Counted from the first letter of the stretch, positions 6,867 through 14,776 are shown. The stretch is DNA of 18,591 bases from an uncultured Gammaproteobacteria bacterium (GCA_937926265.1 CALAZS010000290.1:1-18591); one strand, 5' to 3'. Notes: a model not told the origin generated them from the letters alone. Numbers and translations: made by a program.

Positions 6867-7795
6867 TGCGTTCCTCCAGGGGATTCTGCCCAGGGAACAT
6901 CGGGTTGGTTATCATCAATAACCGATTCGATACCTAATATATCGTATTCACTTTCACCTTTAGCCGGCCTGATTGTTAAAGTCACACGGCGATTTTTTGA
7001 GCGTCCTTCAGCGGTCGAATTTTCTGCAATCGGCCGGTATTCTCCATAACCAATAGCGGCCAGCCTTTTCGGGTCAACCCCCTGACGCGCGATGTACTCA
7101 ACCACACTGGCAGCCCGGGCGGCAGACAATTCCCAGTTGGATGGAAATGCCTGGGTTTGAATTGGCACATTATCCGTGTGACCTTCAACAAAAATGGTGT
7201 TATTTAACGGCTTGATTATCAGACCAATGTCGCGAAAAGCTTTTCTGGCATCTTGTGACAACCTGGTACTGCCGCTGCCAAAAAGCATTTTGCTGTTTAG
7301 CTGAATTTCAATCTTGTCACCCTTTAAGTTGATATCAACCAGGCCCTGGTCAACAAATCCCTGCAGAGATGAGTCCAGGTTACTGGCCACTACCCACAAA
7401 CGGTCATCAGCCTGTGCAGAATCCGGTGCAGCATCCGAATTTGCTGCCGAGGTATCAGATTGCTTTCCGGGATCCCGGTCAGATTCTCCCGGTCCGATTT
7501 CACCGGGAGTCAAAATTTCATTCGCATCATCGGCTTCAGATCGAACAACAAACTCTCCAGTCTGCTGTTTATCCGTTAACAGGGGAACCGGCATTTCTTC
7601 AGCATCCTGAAGCTGGTCGGAAAATGCTTCGACCATGGTATCGGAAAGCACGCGGTATTTGCCCTCGTTTACAGAGGAAATGGCATACATCACCACGAAG
7701 AAGGCAAACAACAGGGTAATAAAGTCAGCATAAGAAACCAGCCAGCGCTCGTGGTTCTCATGTTCCTCCAGTTTTTTTTTCCTGTTTCTTGCCAC
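6863..7795 (-). CDS. motD: Flagellar stator protein MotD (MotB family)
   Basis: This 310-residue protein starts with a basic stretch and one membrane helix (residues 19-40) that holds the conserved Asp24 in SYADF, the expected ion-carrying residue. Residues about 60-135 are an acidic, Ser-rich linker. The OmpA-like peptidoglycan-binding domain spans about 160-276, with FVEGHTDNVP (202-211), NWELSAARA (220-228) and GYGEYRPIAEN (249-259), ending in GRSKNRRVTL. MotD pairs with MotC as a torque-generating stator anchored to the cell wall. The start is GTG at 7795, with AAGGTAA upstream. Motif details do not settle whether H+ or Na+ is used. Confidence 0.93.
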   Translation of the reverse strand: MARNRKKKLEEHENHERWLVSYADFITLLFAFFVVMYAISSVNEGKYRVLSDTMVEAFSDQLQDAEEMPVPLLTDKQQTGEFVVRSEADDANEILTPGEIGPGESDRDPGKQSDTSAANSDAAPDSAQADDRLWVVASNLDSSLQGFVDQGLVDINLKGDKIEIQLNSKMLFGSGSTRLSQDARKAFRDIGLIIKPLNNTIFVEGHTDNVPIQTQAFPSNWELSAARAASVVEYIARQGVDPKRLAAIGYGEYRPIAENSTAEGRSKNRRVTLTIRPAKGESEYDILGIESVIDDNQPDVPWAESPGGTQ

Positions 7796-7821
7796 AAAAA
7801 TTACCTTGAAACCAATAACAA

Positions 7822-8562
7822 TCAGTTATCGAAGCCACGCAGTTTAGCCTCGATATGACGGGGGTTCTCCCCTTCAGCGATGGAAACAACACCTTCGATC
7901 ACCATTTCCAGAAACATGGTGCGTTGCGCTATCTGGTTTTTTAATTTATTTGCAAAAGGTAAAAGGAACAGGTTTGCCAGGCCGACACCATAAATAGTGG
8001 CAACAAATGCCGTTGCAATACCACCACCGAGTTTTTCCGGGTCACCAAGATTCTGCATGACATGAATCAATCCCATTACCGCACCAAGAATGCCGATGGT
8101 CGGTGCATAACCGCCCATACCTTCATAAACCTTGGCTGCCTGTAAATCCTTGCTTTCACGGCTGTCGAGCTCCACCTCAAGCACATTACGGATAATTTCA
8201 GGCTCGTTTCCATCAACCAGCAATTCAACACCTTTACGAATAAACCGGTCCTTCTCACCCTGAGTAGCATTTTCCAGGCCAAGTAGGCCATCTCGTCGTG
8301 CAATTTTGCTCCACTCGACGATTTTCTCAATGGTTTGATCAACCGGCAGTTGTGGCGGCCTGAAAACCGAACCGGACATGCGCATGGCACGGATGAAAAT
8401 GGGAATTGGCGTCTGCAGTAAAATGGCACCAACGGTACCACCCAGCACAATGGCCATTGCAGGTCCATTCAGAAGTGAAGCAACGTGACCACCTTCAAGC
8501 CAGTTACCTCCGAGGATGGCCAGTAATGCAATAAAAATCCCGATAATGCTTAAATAATCCAT
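7822..8562 (-). CDS. motC: Flagellar stator protein MotC (MotA family)
   Basis: From the ATG at 8562 the protein has 246 residues, the usual MotC length. It has two N-terminal membrane helices (about 3-20 and 33-52), a cytosolic loop with basic and acidic residues (RRDGLLGLE at 89-97), and two later helices (about 150-171 and 183-204) with GGYAPTIGILGAVMGLI. MotC forms the ion channel with MotD and pushes on the FliG rotor. The frame is open upstream to a TTG at 8592, but that start would overlap cheB by 29 bases. The ATG at 8562 sits one base after the cheB stop and has AAGG at a good distance, so I chose it. Confidence 0.93.
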   Translation of the reverse strand: MDYLSIIGIFIALLAILGGNWLEGGHVASLLNGPAMAIVLGGTVGAILLQTPIPIFIRAMRMSGSVFRPPQLPVDQTIEKIVEWSKIARRDGLLGLENATQGEKDRFIRKGVELLVDGNEPEIIRNVLEVELDSRESKDLQAAKVYEGMGGYAPTIGILGAVMGLIHVMQNLGDPEKLGGGIATAFVATIYGVGLANLFLLPFANKLKNQIAQRTMFLEMVIEGVVSIAEGENPRHIEAKLRGFDN

Positions 8563-8563
8563 T

Positions 8564-9634
8564 TCAGAAAACCTTAACCAGTTGTTCACCAATTACTGAC
8601 AAAGGTAGCACACGGTCAGACAGACCTGCTTTTTCAACAGCCTGTGGCATACCATATACAACACAACTTTCCTGATCCTGCGACCACACTGTTGACCCCG
8701 CCTGTTTGAGTTTTTGCGCACCCATTTTGCCATCTGCTCCCATGCCGGTAAGAATTACTGATAAAACATGTTTACCATAACTGGCTGCAGCAGATCCCAG
8801 GCCTACATCAACACTGGGTTTATAGGTTTGACCGGGCAGGCTGTCCTTGATTTCAACATAGCCTCTTTCACCCTGACGTTCTATAAGCATTTGCTTTCCG
8901 CCCGGTGCAAGTAAAACCTGGCCGGGAACAAGTGCATCATGGTCAGCAGCTTCTTTTACAGAAAGCCGTGAAAGATCGTTGAGCCGTGCAGCATAGGCAT
9001 GGGTAAAAGTGCCCGGCATATGCACCAGTACCACAACCGGAACCGGAAAATTGGCCGGTAACCTGGTTAAAACATCCTGAATTGCAACCGGCCCACCGGT
9101 TGAGGCTCCAATCACAACAAGCTTATAGTCACCATGATGGGCCGTTGCTGCGCCTGAAACTGGTGGTTTTGACTCAAAAGCATGATGTGATTTTTCATTT
9201 TGAGTTCTGAACGAAGGCCTTATAACAGCGCGGTTGGAATGGGAAACAGTAACCACTTTTTCACGTAACAACACATAGGCATCATCGTAATTACTGGAGG
9301 ATGAGAAATTTTTACTTAGATAATCAACCGCCCCCGCATCAAGTGCATCGAGAGTAACCCTGGCACCTTCCGAAGTCAGGTTGGAAAACATAAGTATCGG
9401 TGTTGGATGTTTTTCCATGATTTCCCGAACGGCCTGGATGCCATCCATAACCGGCATTTCAACATCCATGGTGATGACATCGGGATTTAGCTCGAGAGTT
9501 TTTTCAATGGCCTCTTTGCCATTGGACGCGGTACCAACAACCCTGATATTTGGGGATTGCTGTAAAATTTCAATAATTCGATGACGGTAAAAGGCTGAGT
9601 CGTCGACTACCAAGACGTCTACATGTTGTCCCAT
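8564..9634 (-). CDS. cheB: Protein-glutamate methylesterase/deamidase CheB
   Basis: This 356-residue protein has an N-terminal receiver domain (1-125) with acidic residues Asp11 and Asp12, phospho-acceptor Asp57 in TMDVEMP, and Lys108. After a Ser/His-rich linker (about 130-168) comes the methylesterase domain, with Ser178 in GASTGGP, His205 in VHMPGTF, and Asp301 in GMGADG as the catalytic triad. CheB removes methyl groups from receptor glutamates and so resets the array after a stimulus. CheA phosphorylates it. No cheR methyltransferase gene is present in the window, as in Pseudomonas, where it lies elsewhere. The gene is 44 bases after cheA and its stop nearly touches motC. Confidence 0.96.
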   Translation of the reverse strand: MGQHVDVLVVDDSAFYRHRIIEILQQSPNIRVVGTASNGKEAIEKTLELNPDVITMDVEMPVMDGIQAVREIMEKHPTPILMFSNLTSEGARVTLDALDAGAVDYLSKNFSSSSNYDDAYVLLREKVVTVSHSNRAVIRPSFRTQNEKSHHAFESKPPVSGAATAHHGDYKLVVIGASTGGPVAIQDVLTRLPANFPVPVVVLVHMPGTFTHAYAARLNDLSRLSVKEAADHDALVPGQVLLAPGGKQMLIERQGERGYVEIKDSLPGQTYKPSVDVGLGSAAASYGKHVLSVILTGMGADGKMGAQKLKQAGSTVWSQDQESCVVYGMPQAVEKAGLSDRVLPLSVIGEQLVKVF

Positions 9635-9678
9635 AAGTACTCACTCAGGCCTCAAGTATAAAGAATTTCATTTGCCTT

Positions 9679-11877
9679 TTAACTGGCATATTTTCTCATT
9701 AAACCAGGCACATCCATTATCAAAGCAATGTTGCCGTCACCGGTAATCGTTGCTCCGGCCATGCCTTCCAGTCCCTGCAGCAGGGCACCTAAAGGTTTAA
9801 TCACCACCTCTTCCTGGCCAACCAGGTGGTCTACAACAAGTCCAACCTGAACGTTAGCAACGTTAACAACCACCACGTGGCCCCCACCATTACTGTAGTC
9901 CACCATGCCACCATCCTTTACCAGCCATTCGCGCAGATAAAACAATGGCAATGCCCGGCCACGAACCCGAATTGTCAGTTGCCCATCAACAACATTGGTT
10001 TTGGTTAAATCAAGGTTGAAGATTTCAACAACACTCGCCAGAGGCAGAGCAAATGGCTGTTGTCCGAGAATCACCATCAGTGTTGGCAGAATCGCCAGGG
10101 TTAACGGCAATTTCACGGTAATAACGGAACCGCTACCCAGTTCAGAATCCACTTCCACCGAGCCGTTCATCTGTGCGATACGGGTTTTTACAACGTCCAT
10201 ACCAACACCTCGGCCGGATATGTCGGAAATTTGCTTCTTGGTAGAAAAGCCGGGGTGGAAAATCAGGTTATAACATTCTTTATCATCAAGCCTTGCCGCT
10301 GCTTCAGCATCCATCATGCCGCGCTCAACAGCAAGACCACGCAGAACGTTGGCATCCATCCCCTTACCGTCATCCATGATTGAAAGCACGATATGATCGC
10401 CTTCCTGCAACGCAGACAGTAACACTCTGCCCTTGCGCGGTTTACCTGCCGCTTCACGCACATCGGGCATTTCAATACCGTGGTCAACAGAGTTTCTGAC
10501 CAGATGCACCAATGGATCGGCTAAGGCCTCAACCAGGTTTTTGTCCAGGTCAGTATCTTCACCTTCCATTTCCAGTTCGATCTCTTTATTCAGGGATCGG
10601 GCCAGGTCTCTCACAACCCTGGGAAAGCGGCCGAATACTTTCTTGATTGGCTGCATGCGGGTTTTCATAACCGCTAACTGCAAGTCTGAAGTAACAACAT
10701 CGAGGTTTGAAAAGACCTGGGCAACGGCCTCGTTTTCAATCGAGGCTTTAAGCGTAGCAAGCCGGTTGCGAACCAGTACCAGTTCACCAACCATGTTCAT
10801 AATGTCATCAAGACGCTGGGTATCAACACGAACGGTTGTCTCAGCGGGAGGGGCTTTGGGTTGTGCCGCTGATTTGGCTGGGGCCTTGGCAGGTGCTGCC
10901 GCTTTTGGTTCTGGTTTAGGTTCTGGCTTGGGCTCCGGTTTTGGTTCCGGTTTTGGATCAGGTTTAGGTGCAGACTCTGCAGGCGAAGACCCAGAAGACG
11001 AAGGTTTGGCTACCTGTTGCGCATTGAATTTACCTTTACCATGGATATCATCTAACAGGCTTTCAAATTCATCTTCAGAAATTTCATCTGAATCAGACGT
11101 CGCGGGTGAAGCTGTTGCAGCTGCTTTATCAGTTGGCGCAGCTGAAAATTTACCCTTGCCATGCAGTTCATCAAGCAGGTTTTCAAACTCTTCCTCGGAA
11201 ATATCATCGGAGCCCGATGCTGCCGGTGTTGATGCTGGAGTTGCTGTTGGTGGCTTGAATTTGCCCTCACCATGTAATTCATCCAGCAGGTTTTCAAATT
11301 CCTCTTCGGTAATCTCATCACCAGAGGCTGCACCTGATGATGAACTGGATGAACCTGATGAATCACTTGCTGCGCTTAACAGATCATCGAGTGCTTCATC
11401 CTTATTAGCTGAAGGGCTGGCAGAAGGAGTTGGCTCTGCTGCTGGTTCTGGGGTTGGGGCTGGAGCAGGTGCTTCAGGTTCTTGTCCGGCAGGAATGGCA
11501 AATGTTTTAAGTGCCTCAATCAGTTCAGGATTGACATGATCCGGTTCTATGCCTTCCTGAATACCGGCAAACATGGCATTGACATTATCAATAACCTGCA
11601 GAATGGTATCCATGAGTTCAGAGTCGATTGCTCTCTGGCCATTACGCAGAATATCGAAAACATTTTCTGCCTTGTGGCAAACTTCCACCAGGGCTTCAAT
11701 ATTGAGGAAACCGGCCCCACCCTTAATCGTGTGAAACCCCCTGAAAACAGCATTAAGCAAATCCGGATCTTCGGGAGTTTGTTCCAAATCCACGAGTTGC
11801 TCATTGAGTTCCTCGAGAATTTCTCCGCCCTCTACCAGGAAGTCCTGAAGAATCTCGTCATTCAGGTCCAGAGCCAT
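9679..11877 (-). CDS. cheA: Chemotaxis histidine kinase CheA, with repeat-bearing linker in place of a clear P2 domain
   Basis: This 732-residue kinase shows the P1 phosphotransfer domain (1-125) with phospho-acceptor His49 in GFHTIKGGAGF. The P3 dimerisation helices start near 349 (RVDTQRLDDIMNMVGELV). The P4 ATP-binding domain spans about 410-600, with HLVRNSVDHGIEMP (458-471), DDGKGMD (502-508) and GRGVGMDVV (555-563). The P5 CheW-like domain runs from about 600 to 732. Between P1 and P3 (130-348) there is no recognisable P2 fold. Instead there are Pro/Ala/Ser-rich stretches, three copies of an acidic motif (D/E-I-T/S-E-x-E-F-E-x-L-L-D-x-L/I-H-G) at 187, 224 and 264, and a PKPE repeat at 304-325. 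CheA autophosphorylates and feeds CheY and CheB. AGGAG precedes the ATG. Confidence 0.96.
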   Translation of the reverse strand: MALDLNDEILQDFLVEGGEILEELNEQLVDLEQTPEDPDLLNAVFRGFHTIKGGAGFLNIEALVEVCHKAENVFDILRNGQRAIDSELMDTILQVIDNVNAMFAGIQEGIEPDHVNPELIEALKTFAIPAGQEPEAPAPAPTPEPAAEPTPSASPSANKDEALDDLLSAASDSSGSSSSSSGAASGDEITEEEFENLLDELHGEGKFKPPTATPASTPAASGSDDISEEEFENLLDELHGKGKFSAAPTDKAAATASPATSDSDEISEDEFESLLDDIHGKGKFNAQQVAKPSSSGSSPAESAPKPDPKPEPKPEPKPEPKPEPKAAAPAKAPAKSAAQPKAPPAETTVRVDTQRLDDIMNMVGELVLVRNRLATLKASIENEAVAQVFSNLDVVTSDLQLAVMKTRMQPIKKVFGRFPRVVRDLARSLNKEIELEMEGEDTDLDKNLVEALADPLVHLVRNSVDHGIEMPDVREAAGKPRKGRVLLSALQEGDHIVLSIMDDGKGMDANVLRGLAVERGMMDAEAAARLDDKECYNLIFHPGFSTKKQISDISGRGVGMDVVKTRIAQMNGSVEVDSELGSGSVITVKLPLTLAILPTLMVILGQQPFALPLASVVEIFNLDLTKTNVVDGQLTIRVRGRALPLFYLREWLVKDGGMVDYSNGGGHVVVVNVANVQVGLVVDHLVGQEEVVIKPLGALLQGLEGMAGATITGDGNIALIMDVPGLMRKYAS
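10903..10968 (-). repeat. Pro-Lys-Pro-Glu repeat tract in cheA
   Basis: CheA residues 304-325 alternate P-K-P-D/E. The DNA is a row of imperfect 12-base units of the type GGTTCTGGTTTA on the plus strand. The peptide is probably an extended stiff linker. The units have diverged at third positions, so the tract is old or has been mutated since expansion. Confidence 0.8.
11026..11319 (-). repeat. Three dispersed copies of a 21-residue acidic motif in the CheA linker
   Basis: The copies are at 11257-11319, 11146-11208 and 11026-11088 (residues 187-207, 224-244 and 264-284), spaced by 37 and 40 residues with Ala/Ser/Pro-rich spacers. Each contains an E-F-E-x-L-L-D-x-L/I-H-G core and ends G-K-F. 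Copies 1 and 2 differ at only three residues but at many third codon positions, which suggests selection on the peptide. Confidence 0.9.
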
Positions 11878-11912
11878 CTTACACTCCTATTTAGGTGCTT
11901 TATCGTTATTAA

Positions 11913-12683
11913 TCAAAACCCGAGGCTCGATAACAGGTCATCGACATCGTCCTGACCACTTACCACTTCGGATTGAGTGACCCCCGGTATTGCAGGGCCA
12001 TGTTCATCAGCCATTTTCTGTTTGCGAATTTCTTCGTCATTTTGACTGGTATGCATATCTCCAGCTAATCGAATAATATGCACCAGCCTGCTTTCAACAT
12101 CCTGAACCAGTGAAATCACTTTTTTGATAACCTGACCCGTCAAATCCTGAAAGCCCTGGGCCATCATGATTTCATTTAGCCTGTTGTGCAGTTCGTGACT
12201 TTCACCAGTCAGGCCTTCAAGAAAATCCCTGAGTTCCTGACTGAGTAACCTGAAATCTTCAACTTCCATTTCGCGGTGCAGGAACTTGTCCCACTGGCCA
12301 CTCAAATGTGTTGAGCGGTCCTTTAAACTTTCTGAAACAGGCATTGCTGCCTCTATCGCTGACAATGTATCGTTAGCTGCCTTTTCAGTTGTTTCAATCA
12401 CATACTGCAACCGCTCTTTGGCATTGGGCATATCCACCTGAACCATCTCAGCCATCTGGTCATCCAGCACAAAATTGTTAATCGCCTCGTGCAGTTCCCG
12501 TGTCAACCGCCCCACCTCTTCAAACAAAGAATCTGGGACTTGTGATTTATTCGCCAATTCAGCAATAATTTCTTCAGCTTCGTCTGAATGACCTGATTCC
12601 AGTTTGTCTACCAGCTTTTTTGCCAAAGCCAGTTGCTCTTCAGAACTTTTATTTGCTGTCGTACTACTGCCAGCTTCGGTCAT
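11913..12683 (-). CDS. cheZ: Protein phosphatase CheZ acting on CheY-P
   Basis: This 256-residue helical protein carries the CheZ active segment MMAQGFQDLTGQVIKKVI (173-190), where Asp180 and Gln184 match E. coli Asp143 and Gln147, the residue that positions water for dephosphorylation. The long helices before it (55-170) form the four-helix bundle of the dimer. The C-terminus QDDVDDLLSSLGF is the known CheY-binding tail, after a flexible stretch (about 215-243). CheZ ends the CheY-P signal. Its ATG overlaps the cheY stop by one base (TAATG), which indicates coupled translation, and cheA follows after 35 bases. Confidence 0.95.
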   Translation of the reverse strand: MTEAGSSTTANKSSEEQLALAKKLVDKLESGHSDEAEEIIAELANKSQVPDSLFEEVGRLTRELHEAINNFVLDDQMAEMVQVDMPNAKERLQYVIETTEKAANDTLSAIEAAMPVSESLKDRSTHLSGQWDKFLHREMEVEDFRLLSQELRDFLEGLTGESHELHNRLNEIMMAQGFQDLTGQVIKKVISLVQDVESRLVHIIRLAGDMHTSQNDEEIRKQKMADEHGPAIPGVTQSEVVSGQDDVDDLLSSLGF

Positions 12684-13072
12684 TAGCCGTTAACCCGCTC
12701 AAAAATCTTGGTAATTTTTTCTTCCAGGGTACCCGCAGTAAAAGGCTTTACAACATATCCGTTAACACCAGCCTGGGCTGCTTCAATAATCTGTTCACGC
12801 TTGGACTCAGCTGTAACCATTAAAACCGGTAAAGTAGCCAGATTAGGATCAGCACGAACCGCTTTTAAAAGATCAATGCCGGTCATGCCAGGCATGTTCC
12901 AGTCAGTAACCAGGAAATCAAAATTGCCTGACTGAAGTTTCGGTAATGCCGTATTACCGTCATCTGCTTCTTCTATGTTTTTAAAACCAAGGTCTCCCAA
13001 CAGGTTTTTTACGATTCTTCGCATCGTAGAAAAGTCATCTACAACAAGGATCTTCATGTTTTTGTCCAACAT
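12683..13072 (-). CDS. cheY: Chemotaxis response regulator CheY
   Basis: This 129-residue single receiver domain is close to E. coli CheY along its length. Asp12 and Asp13 bind Mg2+, Asp57 in TDWNMPGMTGIDLL accepts phosphate, and Thr87 (MVTAES) and Lys109 (YVVKPF) complete the active site. CheY-P binds FliM and changes motor rotation. The start is not certain. ATG at 13072 is only two bases from GGAGG (13075-13079), a TTG at 13069 has a better distance of five, and ATG at 13057 would give the 124-residue form seen in Pseudomonas. A sigma-28 promoter lies upstream at 13112-13138. Confidence 0.96.
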   Translation of the reverse strand: MLDKNMKILVVDDFSTMRRIVKNLLGDLGFKNIEEADDGNTALPKLQSGNFDFLVTDWNMPGMTGIDLLKAVRADPNLATLPVLMVTAESKREQIIEAAQAGVNGYVVKPFTAGTLEEKITKIFERVNG

Positions 13073-13104
13073 TACCTCCGGACTTCAAGCAGTCAGTTAT
13101 CTAT

Positions 13105-13116
13105 GATAGGCCTATC
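13105..13116. promoter_or_regulatory. Perfect 12-bp palindrome at the cheY promoter start region
   Basis: GATAGGCCTATC reads the same on both strands. It covers the last bases of the sigma-28 -10 element and the expected transcription start. It could be a protein operator or a chance result of the GCCGATAG element. It is seen in sequence only. Confidence 0.45.
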
Positions 13117-13138
13117 GGCCAAACAGAAAATAAATTTA
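13112..13138 (-). promoter_or_regulatory. Sigma-28 (FliA) promoter for cheY and downstream genes
   Basis: On the minus strand TAAATTTA (13131-13138) is followed after exactly 11 bases by GCCGATAG (13112-13119). The sigma-28 consensus is TAAAGTTT-N11-GCCGATAA, so the match is six of eight and seven of eight with ideal spacing. Transcription would begin near 13105, giving a leader of about 33 bases before cheY. The site lies in the 107-base gap after fliA, which encodes the sigma factor that would read it. Confidence 0.82.
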
Positions 13139-13179
13139 GGATTTTTTTAGTATAAATATAAACAGTAAAAATCAGTAAT

Positions 13180-13941
13180 TCAGGGATTGTACTTATCGTT
13201 GTACTCAGGCAACCAGGATCCCATACGCGAACGCAGACGCATGGCCGCCTGGCTGTGAATCTGGCAGACACGCGATTCACTGACGCCCAAAACCTGTCCT
13301 ATTTCGCGTAAATTCAGTTCTTCATCGTAATAAAGGGCGACTACGAGTCGTTCCCTTTCAGGCAATCCCGAGATAGCGTTAGCCAATGCCTTTTTGAAAT
13401 CATCGTGTTCCAGGCCATCGTCAGGTGTCTGGCTGTCAGAAGAGACCGCCATGGAATCAGACGGGTGATCGCTTTCGCCAAGCGCTACAAGTTCATCCAG
13501 GCTGAAAATCCTGGAACCTGAGGCATCTTTTAGTATCGTATGGTAATCATCGAGACTGATATTGAGGGTTTCGGCAACTTCAACATCGCGGGCGTCACGG
13601 CCTTCGGTATTTTCTATTTCGCGCATGGCATCGGCTACCATGCGGGCTTTTCGGTGAACAGAACGGGGAGTCCAGTCACTACGGCGGATTTCATCCAGCA
13701 TGGCACCGCGAATGCGAATTCCCGCATAGGTTTCAAAGCTGGCTCCCTGGTTGGAATCATAGTTCTTACCAGCTTCCAGCAACCCCATCATGCCCGCCTG
13801 AATTAAATCCTCGGATTGCACGCTTGGCGGCAACCGGTTCATTAAGTGATAAGCAATGCGTTTGACCAGCCCGGCATGCTTATTTACCAGCTCATCCAGG
13901 TTGGTTGCCTGAACAGCCTGGTAACTTGCCAGTCCATTCAC
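13180..13941 (-). CDS. fliA: Flagellar sigma factor FliA (sigma-28)
   Basis: From the GTG at 13941 the protein has 253 residues. Region 2 spans about 25-97 (LVKRIAYHLMNRLPPSV, EDLIQAGMMGLLEA, FETYAGIRIRGAMLDEIRRSDW). Region 3 includes RSVHRKARMVADAM. Region 4 (about 192-240) holds LPERERLVVALYYDEELNLREIGQVLGVSESRVCQIHSQA with the DNA-reading helix. FliA directs late flagellar and chemotaxis promoters and is normally held back by FlgM until the hook is finished. The frame is open upstream to 14037, but that form would overlap fleN by 95 bases. The GTG lies one base after the fleN stop, with GGGGAG seven bases upstream. Confidence 0.95.
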   Translation of the reverse strand: MNGLASYQAVQATNLDELVNKHAGLVKRIAYHLMNRLPPSVQSEDLIQAGMMGLLEAGKNYDSNQGASFETYAGIRIRGAMLDEIRRSDWTPRSVHRKARMVADAMREIENTEGRDARDVEVAETLNISLDDYHTILKDASGSRIFSLDELVALGESDHPSDSMAVSSDSQTPDDGLEHDDFKKALANAISGLPERERLVVALYYDEELNLREIGQVLGVSESRVCQIHSQAAMRLRSRMGSWLPEYNDKYNP

Positions 13942-13942
13942 G

Positions 13943-14776
13943 TTATATCTCCCCGTATCCACTTGAGTATTCGACCAGCCGCTCAACAAAGAATTGCATA
14001 TGTCCATCGGCTCCCTGAGGTAACGGCCAGGACTCAACTTTTCTTGCCAGGTTCTTAAATGCCTGGGCAGCTTTGCTCCGAGGAAATGCTGTTATCACCG
14101 GTTTCTGGCTTTTCACAGCTTTCTTCAGATTATCGTCGTAGGGAATCGCCCCCATAAAACCTAACATCACATCCAGGTACCTGTCTGTGACGGCGCACAT
14201 TTTGTTGTAAAGGTCTCTGCCTTCTTGTGGTGTGCGCACCATATTGGCCAGTATACGAAAACGAGTACTGCCATATTCTTTATTCAACAGTTTGATTATA
14301 GCGTAAGCATCGGTAATTGACGCAGGTTCGTCACAAACAACTACGATGACTTCCTGGGAAGCCCGGGTGAAGCTGATGACAGTGTCTGAAATACCTGCTG
14401 CTGTATCAACAATGAGGGTGTCAATATCGGAACCGATTTCGCTGAAAGCGCTGATAATACCTGCGTGCTCAGCAGGAGAGAGTTCAGCCATATGCTGAAT
14501 ACCCGAAGCTCCGGGAACCAGCTTAATTCCCATTGGACCATCGACCATGATTTCCCGGAGAGTTTTTTCACCTTTGAGAACGTGGGAAAGGTCATATTGG
14601 GGATGAATACCGAGGACAACATCAATATTGGCAAGTCCCAGGTCAGCATCAAGGATCATGACTTTTCGTCCAATCTCAGCTAACGCGACAGCAAGATTAA
14701 TGGAGACGTTGGTCTTTCCAACACCACCTTTTCCACCGCTGACGGCAATCACCTGAACCGGTTGTGGTCGAGTCAT
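13943..14776 (-). CDS. fleN: Flagellar number regulator FleN (FlhG, MinD-like ATPase)
   Basis: From the ATG at 14776 the protein has 277 residues, near the 280 of Pseudomonas FleN. The deviant Walker A motif GGKGGVGKTN lies at 14-23, the second nucleotide motif LDADLGLANID at 42-52, and Walker B near LIVDTAAGISD. FleN is a MinD-like ATPase that limits flagellar number; in Pseudomonas it does so by binding the activator FleQ. The open frame continues upstream to a TTG at 14839, but M-T-R-P-Q-P-V-Q-V-I matches the family start and has GGGA seven bases before it. It lies 207 bases after flhF, an unusually large gap for this cluster, and touches fliA. Confidence 0.94.
   Translation of the reverse strand: MTRPQPVQVIAVSGGKGGVGKTNVSINLAVALAEIGRKVMILDADLGLANIDVVLGIHPQYDLSHVLKGEKTLREIMVDGPMGIKLVPGASGIQHMAELSPAEHAGIISAFSEIGSDIDTLIVDTAAGISDTVISFTRASQEVIVVVCDEPASITDAYAIIKLLNKEYGSTRFRILANMVRTPQEGRDLYNKMCAVTDRYLDVMLGFMGAIPYDDNLKKAVKSQKPVITAFPRSKAAQAFKNLARKVESWPLPQGADGHMQFFVERLVEYSSGYGEI
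13949..13954 (-). promoter_or_regulatory. Ribosome binding site that decides the fliA start
   Basis: GGGGAG lies seven bases before the GTG at 13941 and inside the last codons of fleN. No comparable site precedes the upstream alternatives. It supports the shorter FliA of 253 residues. Confidence 0.75.

Noticed and set aside
8563..8592. An N-terminal extension of motC from a TTG codon.
   Set aside because: It would overlap cheB by 29 bases, lacks a ribosome binding site, and gives a protein ten residues longer than usual. The ATG at 8562 is better.
10433..11539. A 368-codon open frame on the plus strand opposite cheA.
   Set aside because: It is a mirror of the cheA coding sequence. Its product is low-complexity Ser/Ala/Gly with a GSGLGSGFG stretch that is just the complement of the PKPE repeat. 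CheA on the other strand has clear domains and catalytic residues.
13942..14037. A 32-residue N-terminal extension of FliA.
   Set aside because: It overlaps the end of fleN and has no family resemblance. The GTG at 13941 has a good ribosome binding site.
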